Assembly: GCA_007129655.1 (NCBI GenBank)
Contig: SKVC01000024.1
Location: forward strand, 1 to 15,529
DNA: 15,529 nt
Origin: Thermoplasmata archaeon
GTDB lineage: Archaea; Thermoplasmatota; Thermoplasmata; Halarchaeoplasmatales; Halarchaeoplasmataceae
Reading direction: 5' to 3'
The notes below the pieces were generated by a model. That model did no database searches. It was given only the letters and a program-made list of their open reading frames with translations, and had not been told where the DNA came from. Below, piece by piece: positions 12,428 to 15,529 of the stretch. Both the position numbers and the translations under genes were made by a program. Position 1 is the stretch's first letter; each line of letters opens with the position of its first letter.

Positions 12428-13777
12428 TTACAAACTCTTGAAGTGGAATATGATGTCCGCATCGACGGAGGTTTCCTCGACATCTTGTGGTATAACAACA
12501 CTAATTTCTATCCAAACGAAGTTCGCCGTCGAGTTGTCTGCAATGTTCGAACCGGTTGTCGGATTCTCGTCGTATACCCAGAAATAATGTCTTGCACCGG
12601 GGTATCCACCCTTTCTAGTTGCGGTGACAGCACGGTCCATCTGTCCGTTGTCTGTGTAAATCAGGTTGCCGGTTTCATTGTATCCTTGTCCACTACCGAT
12701 TACCCACCCATTATCGTTCCATTCTAAACTGGTACCATTGTAATATAGCTGATTATCAGGATCACAGCCGTCTAATGGAATATTTGATATATCCGGATCG
12801 CATGGTCTCGTATAGTTCTTATGCGCGTATATTCTAAGGTAGCCATTCGTGTCTCCGGCTACTTCTATTTTGGTTAATCTTACAGGTGATCCACCGGTAT
12901 TAACAATAGCAAAAGCATCAGGGATACTGAGGTTCATTCCAGGTTTCAATCCGTCTATACTGAATCTAACTGATGCGTTAATGTCACGTGACATAACATA
13001 GCCGCCGTCTCGCCTACCGGCGGCCATGAAGTCTATAACCTGCCCTGCAGAAGGTATGTAATCTATGTCTATATCGATTATTAGAGGTCCGGTGTAACGT
13101 TTTGAGACAACATCTAACGGCGGATAAATGTTGATCTCGACCCAGACGAAATTGGCTGTGCCGTTCTCCGCTTCTAACGGACCGGCGCTATTGTAATTCC
13201 AAACATCGTTTACGAGCGATGCTGTAGATGACTGTGTCGCGTTCTTGTATACCAACCCCTCACCATAACCTTCTCCGGGGCCTAACAGCCATCCTCCGGC
13301 TTCGTATTCGATGCTCGTACCGTTTGTATAGTAAATCTGTTTATGTTCTTCGGGTTCGCAGGACTCGGGTGGTATTTGAACGATCGTTGAATTCGCAGGC
13401 CGTGTCATATTTTGATGTAGGTATATGTTAACGTACTTCGGATTACCCCGGAGTCTGATACTTCTTATGTTGAATGATCGGTTCGCAGGATTTACTAAAG
13501 CGAATGCCGCCGGGTATGTCTTTTCACTACCTCCTATCCAGGTATCCAATCTCAATCGATGTACTCCTCCTTCTTTTTGTAGTACCAATTCACCGGATGA
13601 ATTGTAATCTACGGCCATCAACTGTATGGATTCGATATGACTGCTTATACCTAATGAGGAACCGGTGTTAACGCTAACGTAAATAGCGCCCCACATAGAA
13701 CTTATCATTAGAATTACGAATACGAAAAAGACGAGAAAACGCTTTGTTTTTCCTTTCGGTAAATAAATTCTGATCAT
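12428..13777 (-). CDS. Membrane-anchored extracellular protein with an internally duplicated domain
   Basis: A 449-residue protein of no recognised family. A basic N-terminus and one hydrophobic helix (about 13-36) act as signal or anchor. The rest contains two copies of a domain of roughly 150 residues. Copy 1 (about 88-240) has FALVN, YLHQNMTRP, IPPESCEP, YYTNGTSIE, GWLLGPGEGY and TANFVWVEI. Copy 2 (about 286-447) has FAIVN, YAHKNYTRP, IPLDGCDP, YYNGTSLE, GWVIGSGQGY and TANFVWIEI, in the same order. Each copy holds a conserved Cys (140 and 338), and copy 2 has another at 326. About ten N-glycosylation sequons fit an archaeal surface protein. The start ATG overlaps the stop of the FG-GAP gene (ATGA), so the two are translated together and probably act together at the cell surface. 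Confidence 0.85.
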   Translation of the reverse strand: MIRIYLPKGKTKRFLVFFVFVILMISSMWGAIYVSVNTGSSLGISSHIESIQLMAVDYNSSGELVLQKEGGVHRLRLDTWIGGSEKTYPAAFALVNPANRSFNIRSIRLRGNPKYVNIYLHQNMTRPANSTIVQIPPESCEPEEHKQIYYTNGTSIEYEAGGWLLGPGEGYGEGLVYKNATQSSTASLVNDVWNYNSAGPLEAENGTANFVWVEINIYPPLDVVSKRYTGPLIIDIDIDYIPSAGQVIDFMAAGRRDGGYVMSRDINASVRFSIDGLKPGMNLSIPDAFAIVNTGGSPVRLTKIEVAGDTNGYLRIYAHKNYTRPCDPDISNIPLDGCDPDNQLYYNGTSLEWNDNGWVIGSGQGYNETGNLIYTDNGQMDRAVTATRKGGYPGARHYFWVYDENPTTGSNIADNSTANFVWIEISVVIPQDVEETSVDADIIFHFKSL

Positions 13778-15529
13778 CCTTCCACCCAGAACCAGACCAT
13801 CTTACTATTGGTCTCTCCGTAATCGTCATCAGTCAATCCGGAATCGTCTTCCGCACGTACAACGGCTTTGTAAAGTCCTCCGTAAGATAATTCGGAAGTG
13901 TCGAAGGTATAGTTGTAAAGCTTCCAATCCGACCCGGTTTCTTCCGGATCGCCCATACCGGTATACGATACGATGGTGTTACCGGAAGCATCCATTATGG
14001 TGATAGAAGCACCTTCGATCAGTGAAGCATCCTCGGCGGATACGTTGGCTTTTAAGTAGACTATATCGTTCATATCGTAGCTCGCTCTCCATCTGTCAGT
14101 GGGAGTATCTTCATCCCAGTATGTTTTGACCGAATCTACCAATGATCTACCGACGGTTCCCGGAGTGGAGAACTCGTATCTACTGGGATAAGCGGAAGAA
14201 TTGTAGTAAAGGTCTACATTTGCCATACCGTATACGGAGCTTACATTAAGCCACATCACTATTCCGTATCCTTGGCGTATAGTGACACTTTCGCCGGTTA
14301 AAGCCACTGTGGAGTTATACCACCCTGCGGTTTCAACCATGAAGGTACTTTCCGCGAATTTATGTCCGGTTTCGTTGTTGATGAACTCCAACTCCACGAT
14401 GGGATCTCCCCCGAGTTCGTAAACGTAAGCACGGCCTTTCTGTGTCTCGATATCTGGTGCCCCGACCATGAAATTCGGATACCCGTTGTTGTTGATATCC
14501 GATGGCGGACCGCTAACACTCCAACCGTAGTTGTCTCCTGTGCTTTCACCGACAAACGAGTAATTTGCATCTGCCGTAGAGATCTCTGTTCCGATATCCC
14601 AGGAAGAGTTACCGAAGAACACGTAGGCATAACCGGTTCCTGAGTATTTCGGTGCACCCACGATTATATCACTTTTACCGTTTGTATTGATATCACTTCC
14701 GCCGCTGACGGACCATCCGAAGTTTCCATCTCCCGTGATGATCATGTCCGGCGGGAATTCCGCGTGGAATAGGAACTTACGGGTGAAACTTCCCGATGCA
14801 ACTGATTCGTTGTTATCGCAGACGTATTTGACGTTCCTGGGAGTGGTTGGACCTTGAACGGGGGTTGTCACGTTGAACGTGGATCCGCAGTCCATCCATC
14901 GTTGAATCGGCGAGATGCTGTCGTATATCGTAATGTCATACTGAACAGTCATGTTGTACCAATATAGTGCGGAAGAATATGTTTCGTTGAGGTATCCGCC
15001 GGTGGTGTAAACCGTTATGAAATATTGACGATAATAAACCGGCGATATAGTGACGGCGATAGTGACCGTACCCGTTAGGTTGCCGCTTTCCGAATACCAC
15101 CTATCTTCACCTGGCGTTGTCACATGTGGGTTGTCGTAGATGTATGTACTGCCGTCGTCAGCCCAGTATGAGTTGCCGGCTTCGGTAGCAGAACCGATCT
15201 GTTCGACTGTTGCGTTGTAATAGGTCACTGGAATAGAGGTCGTATCTCCGCATGCGAGTGCATCGTTGTACGCAAAGGTGACGTTCCACTGTTCGTAGTA
15301 GTCACAAGAAAATGTAGTTGATGATGTAATTGTTCCGCTGAAATCGGCATCGATCGTATCGTCGGAATACCAGCGGTGGGTTGCTGTAGAATCGGTTGAT
15401 TCTGATGAATATTGATAATTACCGCCATCGTCCACCCAGACAGATTGGTCCTGTAGGTCGAATATCGCTCCGGTTACGTTGTTAATATCTCCACCACCGG
15501 TATACGTAACAGTAACGTAGTTAGTTACA
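13774..15529 (-). CDS. Large surface protein with Tyr/Trp-rich repeats and FG-GAP repeats (5' end outside window)
   Basis: The frame is open to the right edge, so 584 C-terminal residues are seen and the start is missing; the GTG at 15435 is internal. The order is three Tyr/Trp-rich beta repeats of about 80 residues (W.DDGS...RWYS...T...YY.Q..VT..Y: SVWVDDGG, SYWADDGS and a divergent IQRWMDCGS). Two FG-GAP (integrin-alpha type) repeats follow, with calcium-loop motifs DINTNGKSDIIVGAP and DINNNGYPNFMVGAP, then two beta-sandwich-like C-terminal domains. There is no C-terminal membrane helix. Many sequons are present. FG-GAP repeats form beta-propeller blades; two are too few for a full propeller, so more may lie upstream or the protein may multimerise. 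It is coupled to the downstream duplicated-domain protein by ATGA. The likely role is adhesion or envelope; this is inference. Confidence 0.87.
   Translation of the reverse strand, partial: VTNYVTVTYTGGGDINNVTGAIFDLQDQSVWVDDGGNYQYSSESTDSTATHRWYSDDTIDADFSGTITSSTTFSCDYYEQWNVTFAYNDALACGDTTSIPVTYYNATVEQIGSATEAGNSYWADDGSTYIYDNPHVTTPGEDRWYSESGNLTGTVTIAVTISPVYYRQYFITVYTTGGYLNETYSSALYWYNMTVQYDITIYDSISPIQRWMDCGSTFNVTTPVQGPTTPRNVKYVCDNNESVASGSFTRKFLFHAEFPPDMIITGDGNFGWSVSGGSDINTNGKSDIIVGAPKYSGTGYAYVFFGNSSWDIGTEISTADANYSFVGESTGDNYGWSVSGPPSDINNNGYPNFMVGAPDIETQKGRAYVYELGGDPIVELEFINNETGHKFAESTFMVETAGWYNSTVALTGESVTIRQGYGIVMWLNVSSVYGMANVDLYYNSSAYPSRYEFSTPGTVGRSLVDSVKTYWDEDTPTDRWRASYDMNDIVYLKANVSAEDASLIEGASITIMDASGNTIVSYTGMGDPEETGSDWKLYNYTFDTSELSYGGLYKAVVRAEDDSGLTDDDYGETNSKMVWFWVEG

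Overview
The window reads as part of an archaeal chromosome, probably from an anaerobic, peptide- or amino-acid-using member of the Thermoplasmatota. That lineage is inferred from gene content, not shown. The archaeal signs are TATA boxes about 25-35 bases upstream of starts (many transcripts leaderless or nearly so), Shine-Dalgarno motifs of the GGTGA/GGAGG type, a tRNA gene without encoded CCA, and families common in archaea (DUF5320, DUF134, DUF835, a zinc-lid adenylate kinase, small AbrB-like proteins). Genes are tightly packed, about half in divergent or convergent pairs, and most appear to have their own promoter.

Layout. 1-571: a tRNA-Glu(CTC) gene on the minus strand inside an array of short hairpins with conserved linkers and changing but still complementary stems. 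No convincing protein gene lies here, and this is the most unusual part of the window. 572-3122 (minus): a DUF5320 Gly/Arg-rich small protein, an MscS-type channel with a hairpin/T-tract terminator, then a two-gene metal-homeostasis operon (DtxR-family repressor overlapping a ZIP transporter by ATGA). 3224-4012 (plus): a divergent adenylate kinase with an unusual P-loop and an enlarged NMP-binding region. 4013-4312 (minus): a DUF134 HTH protein. 4490-4909 (plus): an OsmC-family peroxidase-like protein preceded by two spaced palindromes. 4925-6376 (minus): a membrane-anchored protein with four FN3 domains. 6435-7802 (minus): tryptophanase. 8012-9649 (plus): an ABC1/UbiB-type atypical kinase with two C-terminal membrane helices. 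9655-9723 (minus): a candidate 22-residue protein. 9886-10116 (plus): a small AbrB-like protein. 10121-12382 (minus): a 753-residue protein with two zinc ribbons, long helical regions and a DUF835 domain. 12428-15529 (minus): two overlapping genes for secreted or surface proteins, the upstream one (FG-GAP repeats) running off the right edge.

How they fit together. The DtxR-ZIP pair is a self-contained metal-sensing and transport module with a plausible operator over its own promoter. Tryptophanase implies catabolism of tryptophan to indole, pyruvate and ammonia, which fits a peptide-fermenting life. The FN3 protein and the FG-GAP/duplicated-domain pair are cell-surface proteins, probably for adhesion or envelope structure. 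The rest is ordinary housekeeping or regulation. Sequence-level candidates for something undescribed are the tRNA-centred hairpin array, the paired operator-like palindromes, the tiny ORF at 9655-9723 and the duplicated secreted domain.
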